This document shows, piece by piece, positions 14,240 through 27,615 of a stretch of DNA of 64,000 nucleotides. The position numbers were made by a program, and so were the translations under genes. The DNA is taken from positions 35,590 through 99,589 of the forward strand of contig MU831868.1 of the NCBI GenBank assembly GCA_029204225.1, in the 5' to 3' direction. Below the pieces are notes generated by a model, which saw nothing but the letters and a program-made list of their open reading frames with translations, made no database searches and was not told where the DNA came from. This stretch comes from Diphasiastrum complanatum. Lineage: Eukaryota; Streptophyta; Lycopodiopsida; Lycopodiales; Lycopodiaceae. How positions within the stretch are numbered: the first letter of the stretch is position 1; the number at the start of each line of letters is the position of its first letter.

Positions 14240-15156
14240 TGATATATATCTCTTGGCTAAGTTGGATCCACCTGTCCTTTCTGTTTCTGCTGAATTGAAT
14301 GCCTAGGCAATAGTGCAGTTCACCTAACTCCTTTATCTCCTGCCTTGAGCTCTGCCTTGCACTGATTCAGACTCCTAACGTCATTTCCAATTCCAATGAT
14401 GTCATCAACATATATTGCCATCACAGTGATCTCTGATCCTGTCCTCCTGAAGAAAATGCTATGGTCCCATGTTGCACCTCTTGAAGCCCTTGCTTTGAAG
14501 AAATATTTCCATTCTTTCATACCACACTCGAGATGCCTGTCTGAGTCCGTAAAGTGCCTTCTTCAACTTGCATACCATACTAGTCCCCTGCTCAAAGACC
14601 TGGGCTGCTTCATGTACACATCCTCGCTCAGATCCCCATTCAAGAACGTCGTCTTGATGTCCAATTGGTGGATTTCCATGTCATTCAGTGCTGGCCATGC
14701 CAGCAGAATTCTGATCGATCTGATCTTTGCAACCGGTGCGAATGTTTCATCGAAATCTATTCCCTTTGTCTGAGCACATCCCTTTGCCACTATTCTCGCT
14801 TTGTACCTTTCTATTCCTCCGTCAGCATCAAACTTTACTTTGAACACCCATTTGTAGCCTATTGCATTCCCTCCCTTTGGAAGGTGTACTGATTTCCAGG
14901 CATCATTCTGTTGAATGGACTTCATCTCCTCCAGCATCGCTTGGTGGCACATGTCAGAACTTTCGAAATCTTGTGCTTCTTGAGTCACATGCTCCTTGCT
15001 CATGAAAACCATATCATCAAACTTGTGAGGCGTCTTTCTTACCCTGGTAGGTCTTCTTTCTTCTTCATGTTCTACAATTGAATGCTCTGACATGTTCTTC
15101 CAAGAGGTCCGTCCTCTAAACCCTGACCTTGTCCCCATCTTGCTGCAGATCTTCAT
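14240..15156 (-). pseudogene. Copia-A reverse transcriptase
   Basis: RT pieces in the correct order: 'YKWVFKVK', 'KARIVAKG', 'DFDETFAPVAK', 'QLDIKTTFLNGDL' (motif A region; copia usually has DVKTAFLNG), then the catalytic 'YVDDIIGIGND' (about 14,400). Another frame continues with 'EIKELGELHYCLGIQ' to about 14,240. At least two frameshifts separate these blocks. Homology ends where the inferred inversion breakpoint lies. Confidence 0.92.
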
Positions 15157-15435
15157 TTATCGGCCTCTCCAACGTGCTCTCTAGATCCACGCCTTCCTGC
15201 TGTTGAGTAGCCTTGTTGTTGTCAGATATCAGGATTGATTCCTCTGTGACTATTACCATTGAGCTTCTTGAGGTCTTTGGTTTGCTGTTTTCCTGACATC
15301 CAATGTATCCTACAGAGTCTTCATCGAATATAACATCCCTACTGATGATGAAGGCATTTCTGGTTGGATTGTACAGCTTGTACCCTTTTGTGCCATCAGG
15401 ATACCCAACAAAAATGCATCTCTATCCTTTGGGGT

Positions 15436-15963
15436 TCAGTTTTCTCCTCTTCTCCTTTGGCACATGTGCGAATGCAATGCACCCAAATACTTGAAGTAGC
15501 TGACATTCGGTTTTCTTCCATACCATGCTTTATATGGTGTCTTCCCATTTAATGCTTTTGCTGGCAACCTGTTGATTATGTGACATGTCGTTGCCACTGT
15601 TTCTGCCCAAAGGAACTTCGAGAGGTCTCCTTCATGCAACATGCACTTGACAATCTCCATGATGGTCCTATTTTTCCTTTCTGCCACTCCGTTCTGCTAC
15701 GGATTGTAGGGAACAGTGAACTCTCTCAAAATACCGTGATCTTTGCAAAAGCTGTCGAATTCCCTGCTTCTGTATTCTCCTCCATTGTCACTTCTGATTC
15801 TTTTGATCTTCTTCCATGTTTCACCCTCTGCCACCTGCTTAAATGCCTTGAAGCTCTCCAACGCCTGGCTTTTCTGCTTAAGAGTCCATATTCTGACTCT
15901 TCTGGTGCAATCATCGATAAATGTGATGAAGTATCTAGATCCCCCAATTGATGTGCATTCCAT
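15436..15963 (-). pseudogene. Copia-A integrase core
   Basis: Two frames (15,697-15,963 and 15,436-15,687) carry the DDE core. 'FITFIDDCTRR' has the first Asp, 'RIRSDNGGEYRS' the second, and 'QNGVAERKNRTIME' the catalytic Glu. 'LNGKTPYKAWYGRKPNVSYFKYLG' is typical downstream copia sequence. A stop separates the two frames. Confidence 0.92.
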
Positions 15964-16044
15964 GGGTCTGCATATGTCGTTATGTATCAGATCGATTATT
16001 TGAGATGACCTGTCTGTTCCTCCATCTAGAAATGGCTCTTTGTG

Positions 16045-17233
16045 CTACTTTCCAAACACGCAGGCTTTGCATCTGTCGATGGTCTCCTCAGGTCTATAAT
16101 CAAATCCTATAAGCATTCCATCTTTTGCAAGTCTCTGTAGGCTTCTTGCAAGCATTTCGTACGTGATGAATGTTGTCCAATTATTCGTCATGTGTGATGT
16201 TGCCGTAGAATCCAGGTACCAGTATGGATCGTCAGTGCTATCTTGCGCTGTGGTTCTTGGTTTTACTTCAACCACATTCACACTCGTGCCCGATGAGTAC
16301 CCTCCTGACGTATTGTCGAATTCTTCTGTTGAACTCCAGTTCTCATGTGCCATCATTGCGAATGCATCCGACTTCTCTTCCTCCTCCTCGACGATGTTCG
16401 CCTGCTCTGCATCCCTCTTCTTGATATCTTCGTTCTTCTTGTTGCAGTCTCTCGCAAAATGTCTGGGCCTGTTACAATAGAAGCATTTTTTGTCTGATCT
16501 GTCCTGCCATCCCTTCTTCTTTCCTTCCTTCCATGGCTGACTGGGTTGTCCTTTCTCCGACGTTTGTATCTGCTTCGGCCCCTTGATTTCCAACTTCTTG
16601 AAGCCTGTCAATAGTGCCACTTCGTCCTGAGGTGAGCTAATCTTGCGTCTGCTTTCTTCTTGTATGAGTCTCCTACTAATGAACTCCATGTCCAACCTGT
16701 CCTCAAATCCATCCAACATCATTACCAAAGGACCATAGCTTAATGGTAAGCTTGTGATCAGAGTGTATATCAGCTGCTACTTATCAATTGTTGCACCGGT
16801 TGCTTCCATTTGGCGCTCGATGTTCTTGATCTTCTTTATGTGATTTGGCATTGACTCCCCCTCGATCATCTTTGCGCCTGCCAACTGTCTCTGAAGCATA
16901 AGGATGCTCAAGAATCCTTTGGCTTGATAGCTCATCTATAGCGCATCCCAGACTCCCTTGGCTGACTCCAGATCTCTGATGTGAGAGATGGATGCATCTC
17001 CTAATGACATGCAGATCATCATGCGCCTTCACCTCCCGCATCCTCACCACCTCAGCCTGCGCTTCGCTCTTGATGCGTCCTTCTTGATCCACCTCGATCG
17101 CCTCCGTTCCTGCAACCACACCCCACAAGCTTTTCTCCTTTAACAGTATCTTCATCTTCCAGCTCCACGAGGCGTAGTTCTCCCCTTCCAGCCGATCCAC
17201 CATCTTTATCTCCATGGTTCCATCCGACGCCAT
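16045..17233 (-). pseudogene. Copia-A gag and protease
   Basis: The gag start at 17,233 has the copia pattern 'VDRLEGENYASWSWKMKILL'. After a frameshift, the second frame (16,045-16,728) carries a CCHC zinc knuckle 'CFYCNRPRHFARDC' and the protease site region 'YWYLDSTATSHMT' (usually DSGAT/S, so Gly is changed to Thr). It ends in 'CKACVFGK', the pre-integrase Cys pair. Confidence 0.88.
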
Positions 17234-17377
17234 TCTAGATCCTTCTCAACTACAATCGTCCTCCTTGATTCTGGATGCAACACTGAATCTGCTAACACAA
17301 GCTGCTTCGCATCAAGCGAAGATGATTACGTCCGAGTGCAGATCGCTAACACAAATTCTTTGATCCTTTCACGTGCA

Positions 17378-17390
17378 TGGGCCCATAACC
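17378..17390 (-). other. Internal (half-tRNA) primer-binding site of Copia-A
   Basis: Two bases inside the 5' LTR the element reads GGTTATGGGCCCA. This is complementary to the anticodon region of initiator tRNA-Met, not to its 3' acceptor end. The same 13 bases occur in the tRNA-iMet gene at 40,911-40,982. Drosophila copia is known to prime from a half-molecule of tRNA-iMet in this way. Confidence 0.75.
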
Positions 17391-17392
17391 TT

Positions 17393-17775
17393 TGATAAAT
17401 TAACCAAAGTTATGCATGCTAGAATCTAATCAACAATTATCAGCAATCAGAACAATCAGAATGTAAGCATAACACAATCATCAATCAGAATCAAGAACAC
17501 AATGACATGGGCAAGATCATTCCAAAAGACGTGTCGATTCATTCGCATAGTATGTACATATATCTGCGTGTGTCTATCACACTCCAAGATCCCAAAAATG
17601 ACTATGCCTACGTGTCACTAACTAACGACTAACTACCACACCCTTCATGCCAAGATGAAGGCATTTTCTGATGACTAGAATTGCTATAGTGCATACACAT
17701 TGATGGGTGCATGACTCCCATCATGCACCTAGTGCTCGATGCCTAGCATCGAGCACTTAATGGCATGCACCATCA
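17393..17775 (-). repeat. 5' LTR of Copia-A
   Basis: 383-bp LTR, TG...CA, matching 5,684-6,069. The U3 hairpin pair is conserved, with one stem base changed to a G-T pair. Confidence 0.92.
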
Positions 17776-17849
17776 AATACTTTAATTCTGAGATTATATA
17801 ATGATAAATGAAAACATAGTTTAATGGTTTATGGTTGGCCGATGGTGTG

Positions 17850-19585
<1,736 letters not shown>

Positions 19586-21060
19586 TTACTCTTGAGAGCA
19601 TGACATAGGTTTGATCTTCACAAGAATGTATTTATTCATATTTTTAACTTTCACTTTTATTGACTTGATTTTCGCTATTTTCTCTTTGAAAATAAACTCA
19701 ATAATTGTTCCTATAGCTCCATTCACAACTCCTTTATTAATGTTTATGTTGGAAAGAAGCATCGCCTTTGCACCAATGGCTAATTTTGGCATTTGGTGGA
19801 ACTTTTCTTCCACCAACCAACTTTGCATTTTGGGCACATGTGATGCATCACTTTTAATTGTTGTTGTGATTATTTGGGAGACATCATATACTTTTTCTAG
19901 TGAATATTCATTGAATTTTATTACATTTTCACAATGTGCACAAATGATTGAAATATTGTCATCTATCTTTTCAAAAGCTTGTCTATGAGTTATTATTCTA
20001 CCATAAAACACATTATGTATTTCATTCATTGCTGGTTTTCTAGTTCGTATGATGTTCAAAATTTTTTAATAAATAGGGTCTTCAAAATGTCTCATTGAAT
20101 GTTGCAAATCGAAATGCGTTACAATTTTCCAATATGGAGCAGAACATATATGTCATGGCCAACAAAATGATTATTGTCTACGTACATATTGCAAGTAATT
20201 TTGCATGGTCTCCAACTAGCTGTAAAATGAGATTTTTGAGAGGATTGTTTTATGCGCAACCACTGCAAAGTGTGGTATGTCATCATGGACATCTCATCAA
20301 TTATGATAAGTTCTGCATCAACTATCAACTTATAGCGGAAGTATGTAGGGCTTAAGTTTTGGACATAAAGGTTCTTAATAGGAATGGAAAATAGATTGTG
20401 CACAGTCATAACATTTTTGCTAAGTTTTGTTATTGGAGCTCCAGTTGTTGCTGATAGCAACACATTTCTCTCCATGCAACAAAATTTGTATCCTAGATGC
20501 TTTATTGTTTTTCCACTACCAGGAGTTCTTGATATAATGAAGATTCCAGATGTTTGTATTGTCAACATAATATAGATATGTGTTTGTTCTTGTGTCAAAG
20601 TAGTTGTTTTTAAATGTTCAAATTCATGCTTTAATTGTAAAATTTGGATGGTACGAGAGGCCAACATTATAGGTTTCATGTAATCTTCATCATTTGTCAA
20701 TATTCTAGTTTCAAATGTTTTCTTTTTGAATCAATATGTTTACAATTTGTTGCTTTTGTTCATGATCAATTGATTGTCTATTAGTATATTCAAATAACTA
20801 TATAATTTTTTATGTCTTCTTTAGAATTGATAATATTTCTGAAGATGAATTCAATGAAAAAAAGTCGTTGAGTCTTGTTTTCAATGATAAGGTCTTCTTC
20901 ATTTTGAAAGTGGCAGTTTTTCAAAAGCATATGTATTGAAGAAAAAACCTTCCGTTTGATGAGCTAGATGGAAAATTTTAAAGGGCACTAGTTGATCAAT
21001 TTTAAATACCAAATTTGCAAGTTGGTCAATGTTGTTAGGTTTGGTTTTGCATTTCATAAA
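19586..21060 (-). pseudogene. Pif1-type helicase relic (Helitron class)
   Basis: Minus-strand frames carry SF1B helicase motifs. The 20,119-20,700 frame has Walker A 'RTPGSGKT' (first Gly changed to Arg), 'LLSATTGAPITKLSKNVMTVHNLF' (motif Ia region) and Walker B 'AELIIIDEMSMM'. The 19,586-20,059 frame has 'LAIGAKAMLLSNININKGVVNGAIGTI', the Pif1 pattern before motif V. Upstream, about 20,700-21,060, broken frames continue with coding-like 'NTYAFEKLPLSK'. Motif VI was not found and no Rep domain is visible. Eukaryotic Pif1 copies in this context usually come from Helitrons. Confidence 0.7.
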
Positions 21061-21404
21061 TTTTGTCATAGTGTATTTTTTCCAATATTCATAGAACGTG
21101 ACTTATTCCAAGTTTGTTTGTTGTGATACATAAATATCAATGCAATAGTACAATGTTGTTGTGCACCCTTCAGCCTACATTGAAAGAAATCTATACAATA
21201 GGTCCCACTCAAGTCTTCACAATTGAAACAAAGGCTCTACATTTTCAACACAGTAAAGGCGAGGTGAAATCTTGTGATGGAATGCTAGTTTGCAACAACA
21301 AAATATAAACCAATCAACAAATTCCTCTCTCATGAAATCAACTTCTCTCCCCTTGTAATGTCCAGCCTAACTAGAATCTTCAAGAGCCCAAGCCTCTAAC
21401 ACCA

Positions 21405-21641
21405 TGTTGTGGAATGCGCAACAATACAAAGAGAGCTAGCGAGAGGTGATCTAACTATAGACTTTATTAAGGATCAACAACGGAGAACAAATTGCTTGTT
21501 ACATAGTGCATGGATACAAGAACGTCAAAGAGTTATAATGAGATACGTCACTTGGGGACCCACAATGGTTTCCCATTTGAATCAAAAGTTAAATAATAGA
21601 TGTGTTCACATATTATATGCTTATAGACTTTTGTTCTAACA
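21405..21641 (-). repeat. Short LTR (~237 bp) with primer site
   Basis: On the minus strand the LTR begins TGTTAGAACAAAAG and ends TTCCACAACA. A TATA-like CATATAATATG and an AATAAAG lie in between. Directly after it is TGGTGTTAGAGGCTT (RC of 21,390-21,404), a diverged tRNA-iMet primer site. No second LTR was found, so this is a truncated element. It abuts the broken RT start of Copia-B. Confidence 0.6.
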
Positions 21642-21644
21642 TAA

Positions 21645-22560
21645 TTTTCACAGGCAACTCCACCAATCTCCATGTTCCATTCTTCATAAGAGCTTGATAC
21701 TCAAGATCCATTGCTTGGATCCACTCCTCTTCTTTTCTTGATTGATCTACACTTTTAGGCTCATCCAAAGAGGTTAGGAAAACAACATAATTTCCAAAAA
21801 CTACTTGCTTACCCTTTTGATCATATGTGAGCCTTGAAGGTACTTGTCTTTCCCTTGATGTTCTCCTTGGCTTTTGACTTGATGAAGGTCCATCATCATC
21901 ACCATCCAAAGTAGGATCCTTTTCATCAACATCAAGAATGTTAGATCCATCCACACTACCATCAATCATGCTTGAAGACACTTTTGGAATGTTCCCCTCA
22001 TAAAAAATGACATCTCTACCAGCAATCACTTTGTTAGTAGAAAGAATGTAAACCTTGTAGGCTTTACTCACCTCACTATATCCAACAAAAATATCTCTTC
22101 TTGAAGATGGATCCTCCTTGGTCCTATCATCAAGAGTAATGTTGACATAGCATGTGCATCCAAAGGTTCTTAGAAAGTTGACACTTGGCCTCCTCTTGAA
22201 TAGCATCTCAAAAGGTGTCCTTCCATCCAAAATAGCACTCGGCCACCTATTGCACAAGAAATTGGCACACAACAAAGCTTGATCCCAAAATGGTTTGTCA
22301 AGAATAGCACTTAACCTCATAGCTTTAGCACTTTCACATAATGTACTATTCTTCCTTTCAGCCACTCCATTTTGCTGTGAGGTCCTTGATGTTGTATACT
22401 CCCTCTTGATCCCATGCTCATCACAAAAGGCCTTGAACTTGGTAGATATGTACTCACCACCATACACTTCATCTTTGCTCTTTAGTAGATAGATCCAACA
22501 ATATCTACTAAAATCATCAATGAATGTTACATACATCTTAGCTCCGCTATTTCTCATTGT
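21645..22560 (-). pseudogene. Copia-B integrase and start of RT
   Basis: 'FIDDFSRYCWIYLLKSKDEV' runs straight into 'YGGEYISTKFKAFC', so about 25 residues, including the second catalytic Asp (normally in SDNGGEY), have been deleted in frame. 'TSQQNGVAERKN' holds the Glu. Typical copia sequence follows: 'FGCTCYV', 'RDVIFYEG', then 'EEEWIQAMDLEYQALMKNGTW'. The reading frame stays open for about 900 bases, so the insertion is not extremely old. Confidence 0.9.
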
Positions 22561-22712
22561 AGTGAATATTCGAATGTATAAGTTGAAAAGGCTTTGTAGA
22601 TTTAGATATAGATCTAGTATAGGGTAGTCTATGTGACTTAGACAAAGCAAAAGACTCACTTACATGTTTGATTCCACTTAAGGAACTTGGAAGACCTGTC
22701 ACAATCTTCTTC

Positions 22713-24083
22713 CTAGCCATTACCCTTCCTAGCCATTACCTCCAATGAATTGAAGTTGAGATGTCCCATCCTTTTAACCTCTTGAATAGGTATTTGCTCC
22801 CTTGCAACACATCCAACTTGGTTAGCAATAACACAAGCATCTAGTTTGAACAACTTCCCTTGCCTTTTACCTTTTCCAACCAAGACATCCTTCCTTTTGA
22901 TCAAACAAGCATCTCCATCAAACTCCACCTTGAGGTCTTTACTTAGCATTTGACTCACACTAAGCCAATTCTTGGTAATAGATGGAATAGACAAGACATC
23001 CTCCAAATAAACATTCCTATTTGTAGAGAGAGAAATAGGAATTGTGCCAATCCCTTTGATTGCACACTAACCATCATTGGCCATGTAGATCACCCTCCTG
23101 TCATCTCCATATGCCAACAAAGAAGTGAAGTACTCTTTGTGAAAGGTCATGTGTGAACTTGCTCCACTATCAATCCACCAAGGATCTAGATCTCCATCAT
23201 TAGCAAGCATATATGAAGACATCACAAAAGCATCATCATTTGCATCTTGAACATCCAAACCATCCTCATCAGGAGTAATATTACCTTGTCTGTCTCCTTG
23301 ATCTCTCTTCTTCTTGTAGCACTCACTTGCAAAGTGTCCTTTGATGCCACAATAGAGGCACTTGAGCTTTGATCTATCCTTCTTTTTTCCACTTGAAGAA
23401 GCATCCACTTGATCTTGCCCTTTAGACCACTGACTTTTGGTTTTGACCTTGAATTTGCCCTTTGTGAACATAGCATCCTCTTGAAGTGTCGATGTAGATC
23501 CACCTCTTGCTTGAAGCCTATATTCCTCATTGATCAAGATTTCTTGAAGGTCCATCAAACTTGGCAAATTCCTTTGAATATTTATACTTTGAACAATGTT
23601 AGCATGAGCATCCAACAAGCCATTAAGAATTACTTGAATAAGCTCTCCTTCCTTAATGCTCTCATCAATGCAAGCCAACTCATCATTCAATGCTTTCATC
23701 CTCAAAACAAAAGTACTTGGACTTTCTTAATTCTTTTGTGAACAAGAAAAGATTTGCCTTCTTAGAGTCAACACTCTAAAAGTAGACTTGGATTCATAAA
23801 GCTTCTTCAATGAATTCCAAGCTTCCAAAGATGATGTACACTTACCAACTTCCTTGAGAAGCTCTTTGGTAACATTCATCTTTATCATGTGTAGAGCCTT
23901 CTTGGCCCTCTTGTCATACCTCATTTGATCTTGTTGTGTTGTTGGTATCTCCTCCAAACCTACAACAATATCCAAAACATCATTCATCTCAAGAAGTGAC
24001 TCCATCCTTACTTTCCACAATGCATAGTTGCTTGAAGTAAGCCTATCATTGGCTTCCAACATGACTCCAATTGAGGTCGTCAT
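22713..24083 (-). pseudogene. Copia-B gag and protease
   Basis: Three frames. 24,083-23,727 is gag ('LTSSNYALWKVRMESLL'). 23,705-23,067 holds the CCHC knuckle 'CLYCGIKGHFASEC' and the intact protease site 'WWIDSGASSHMT'. 23,006-22,713 is the gag-pre-integrase region ('LSVSQMLS', 'GHLNFNSLEVMARKG'). Single stops or frameshifts separate them. Confidence 0.9.
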
Positions 24084-24686
24084 GTAGCAATGACCTGATC
24101 TTCTCTTTCAACCTGTTTCAATGCACAAAGCACTCCTTTTAACAACAACAAATGCTTTCAAAAGAAATCACCAAGATTTGAAACTATCTCACAAATTCTC
24201 TTCTAGCACTTATACCAAGCAAATCAACACATAGAATCATGGAATCTTGATCAACCTATGATGTATCCTCAATCTAATGACTTTTTCCACTTCATAAGAT
24301 TGAAACACACTCAAATAAATTCTAGCAACCTCACTATCTAGATATCCAATCAAAATTAGGGTTTTGACAAAATCACGAAAATTTGACTATTCCAAATCTA
24401 CATGCAAATGCTGAAAACTTGATATGCAATCTATTAGCCATCAATTAGGCTGATCCAATGATCCAAAAAATGGCCAAATCCATTATGTGAAAGGAAAAAG
24501 CGAAATTGATCAAGTTTATAGACCTATATAGGGTTTTGATCTACAAAAGATCCAATCTACAAAAGCAAAAAACTCAATTTTGGTGTAGAATCCTCTCTAG
24601 CGTGCTCTAGACTTGATATCTTCACCAAATCATTGATAGATTTGATTTTCTCCTTCATAACCTGAAACACAAGCTCTGATACCATG

Positions 24687-25178
24687 TGAAGGATTTCAGG
24701 ATCCAATCCACTTGAAAGATCTTTGGTTAGAAAGAGAAATACACTACCAATCTCACCAATGTAGAAAAATCAGCATCTACACACAAAATGAGATGCAAAC
24801 ACCAATAGAACTTGATCAAAATTGAATGAAATGATTATGCACTATTGCTGTCCGGAAAAAACCAGCAAGCTACTATCATTCACACGTGTGAAACCGAAAA
24901 TAACATTTATGAATCATTCGACACATAAAATTGCATGCAATCACCAATATAGTGCACCAATGGATAGTAGAACCTAAGAGAACCATGTATAAGCATGAAA
25001 TGACATAGAGAAGAGAGAAGATCACTCTCTCCACGAGTTACATCCATTTATAATAGGTCCAATTTGGCCACTTGGCTTTCCCTCCAAAATGCTAACCCTA
25101 CTATTTTTGGGTCTAGATTCAATGTACCCAACTATTCAGATTTGAATCTCCTAAAACTCGTCTCCAAACTTTCCCACA
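24687..25178 (-). repeat. 5' LTR of Copia-B
   Basis: Adjoins the primer site and ends CCTTCACA on the element strand. A TATA-like element lies near 25,050 (minus). The outer end, TGTGGGAAAG at about 25,178, is chosen by the TGTG...CACA symmetry and has no partner LTR to confirm it. Confidence 0.6.
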
Positions 25179-25261
25179 CTTTCAAAAAGTGTTTATTCAA
25201 ATGAAATTTAAACTAATGTACTTTGAAAAGTCAATCTCTAAGTCTAAAACAAGTTTTGGCC

Positions 25262-26560
25262 TCAATATGCCAAATATGGAAATATTGACAAAATGATCAA
25301 ACTAGTTGAATCTTTCACCGTTGTTGCTTCTTGAAAGGACAGGTGTAAATTATATTGAGACATAAGCGAGTCCAATTTTTGGAAATTTTTATTTATGTTT
25401 AATGCATTAATATTGAAGTCACCGATTATAATAATTGATGTGGCTTTGGGAATGTTGTTAAGTAATATGTTTAGTTGTTTCATAAACGTGGAAATAATAG
25501 AATTTGGTTGCCTGTATATTGCAATAATATGTAGATTGTCAATTTTGTAAGTAAATGTAGCATGAATAATTTCGGTGTGTCATGTCAAGGTGTTGAGTTT
25601 CATGATATAATATTGTTGATCTTGTAAAGGCATAATTGTCAATGGCTTTGAAGGTTGTTGGAAAATAAAGTTGATGATGATGAGTTTGTGTTTCTTGTAG
25701 ACATAGTATGTGTGTTGTCATTAGATTGCTGATGTCATTGTTGATCCTGTAAAGGCATAATTGTCAATGGCTTTGAAGGTTGCTGGAAAATAAAATTGAT
25801 GATGATGAGTCCGTGTTTCTTGTAGACACAGTATGTGTGATGTCATTAAACTATAATCATTTTCAATATTATGTTTGTATTTAAATAATGATCTAGTGTT
25901 TAGCGATTGAGTAATGAGGTGTGTTTTTGCATAGATATGTATATTTGGAATTTGGAAATTCCATTTTGTCGTTGTTCTGAGGTGTGCCATTTATTGTTGT
26001 ACAAATGAATCAATTTAAAAATGGTTTGAAGTCAATGGCAGTGTGATGTATAAATTTTCAGGTTTTTGAACTCGAGTTAGAGCCGTATACATTAAACCAT
26101 GTTTTGAAACATGTTTCGGATTGAATGCTAGTTTAGACCCTATGCTCGATGTATTGTTCATGCTATTGCGATTCTGATTGGGAATTGCTTTCTTGTAATT
26201 TTATTAAATATAGATTGGTCAATTTGGAATTCTTTCATGACTCGATGTATTGGAGTCCATGTTCGGTTTATGTTGTTGGTTTGGTATATGTGTACGTGAT
26301 TTTGTCGCGTGTTTTTGCCAATTTCATAATTATTAAATTATATCCATACAATGTCTTCTATAGAGGTCATGGTTCTAGTTTGGAAAATGCCTACTCCATT
26401 GACAAGTCCATCTTCAACATCTATGTTTGTGGCACAATGTTCTACCAACATACCTTGTTTAACATAAATGGTTTCTATTAATGATGATGTTGCAGATGCT
26501 GTTTCTGGTATTAGTATTGTAGGACTGCAACTAGGATTACGAATGTCAATTGCTTTGTAA
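25262..26560 (-). pseudogene. Helentron-type helicase C-terminus followed by endonuclease
   Basis: Read on the minus strand. 26,480-26,050 gives the end of a Pif1 helicase: 'CATNIDVEDGLVNG' (motif V region), 'TIHRA-GLN', and motif VI 'YTALTRVQKPENLYI' at about 26,085 in a shifted frame. An endonuclease/exonuclease/phosphatase domain follows: 'QSLNTRSLFKYKHNI', 'SHILCLQETRT' (catalytic Glu), and 'SIIIIGDFNINALN' (Asp and Asn) near 25,430. Helicase then EEP nuclease is the order in Helentrons (Helitron2). Stops and frameshifts are frequent. Confidence 0.72.
25612..25861 (+). repeat. Tandem duplication, 125-bp unit, inside the endonuclease relic
   Basis: 25,612-25,736 and 25,737-25,861 are two close copies differing at several sites. 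The block encoding 'ILCLQET' plus downstream residues is therefore present twice. Confidence 0.85.
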
Positions 26561-27572
26561 ACAAAATTCTGTACTTGTCACTGTATGTTAAATTTGGTTG
26601 TTGTATTGTTGTCATTGCACAGATGAGGGCATCCAAAAAACAAAGATATTTTAGAAAAAAATTCTATTATCGATATAAACTATGAAAATCGAAAAATGAC
26701 ATGGTAACAATGTAAAAGCATCGCCTAGCTTCTAAACTCTTACAAATTTTCCATTAGGATTATTCACGGAGGAGGAAAAGCGATTGCCTTGGCCCCTTTC
26801 CCTTACCACCCATTTGTCTGCCTTGGCAAGATGTTAAGGATGATAAGGATTAATTGATCATTGCAAGCTTATGACCCATTTGAACTGTTGGCATGCCCAT
26901 TTGAACTCTTGGCATGTCATTAGCCTATTTATCTCAAGTTACCCTCTACACACAATTTGTAAAGCAATGTGGTTTGTCTTGAAAATTTGATTGTAGTTGC
27001 CCCTAATTGGGAGAAAATTTGGTCATCTCATCTTCCACAGTGTCAATTCTGATGTATTGTAAAAGAAGAGTGGAGACCTTTTTTGAAAAATGCACACATG
27101 GAAGCCCCCTCATGGTCCATGGACTTGCTAGGTGTCCTACTTTGAAAGCGGCTTAAAAGAATGCACTTTACAAAGATAGACTACACGTCAAACATGTATG
27201 AAGCATTGCCCACTTTATACTTCAATACCAATAAATTTATGGTTCCTTCCACACCATTAGATGGATGTGTGGCCAAAGGCGCATCTCATTTGGCATTTTA
27301 AGTTGCATTTCATTTTAGCTTGTGAGAGTGGGTGGATGGTTTGCTTAACTTGTAGGACACCCTCCCTCCAACTACAAACCATACGCTTGTATCTCACCCC
27401 CACCAAAGTCATGATAAGAAAGCAAACTTAAAGCCATCACACCTTATGTTACCTACCCACAATGCTTTCTTCATCTAGTTTTGTTTCTATTAAAATTGTC
27501 CTATATACTTTATCTCACAATTTTTACTATGAATCTTTCTCAATCTCAATCTCAATCTCAATCTCTCTCTCT

Positions 27573-27615
<43 letters not shown>

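Larger units (their letters stand above)
14230..17775 (-). mobile_element. Copia-A, 5' half (LTR, gag, protease, integrase, RT)
   Basis: Minus-strand Ty1/copia retrotransposon with the order 5' LTR (17,393-17,775), primer site, gag, protease, integrase and RT. It ends abruptly at about 14,230 inside the RT-RNase H region. The missing RNase H and 3' LTR lie at 4,925-6,069 on the plus strand, flanked by the same target duplication: GTATT there, AATAC on the plus strand at 17,776-17,780 here. Many frameshifts and stops show that it is dead. Confidence 0.93.
21642..24686 (-). mobile_element. Copia-B, truncated (gag to start of RT)
   Basis: Minus-strand Ty1/copia element whose primer site is TGGTATCAGAGC (RC of 24,675-24,686). 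Gag starts at 24,083. Coding runs through gag, zinc knuckle, protease and integrase, and stops at 'WRLVELPV' at the very start of RT, where the short LTR at 21,405-21,641 lies. RT, RNase H and the 3' LTR are absent. Confidence 0.88.
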
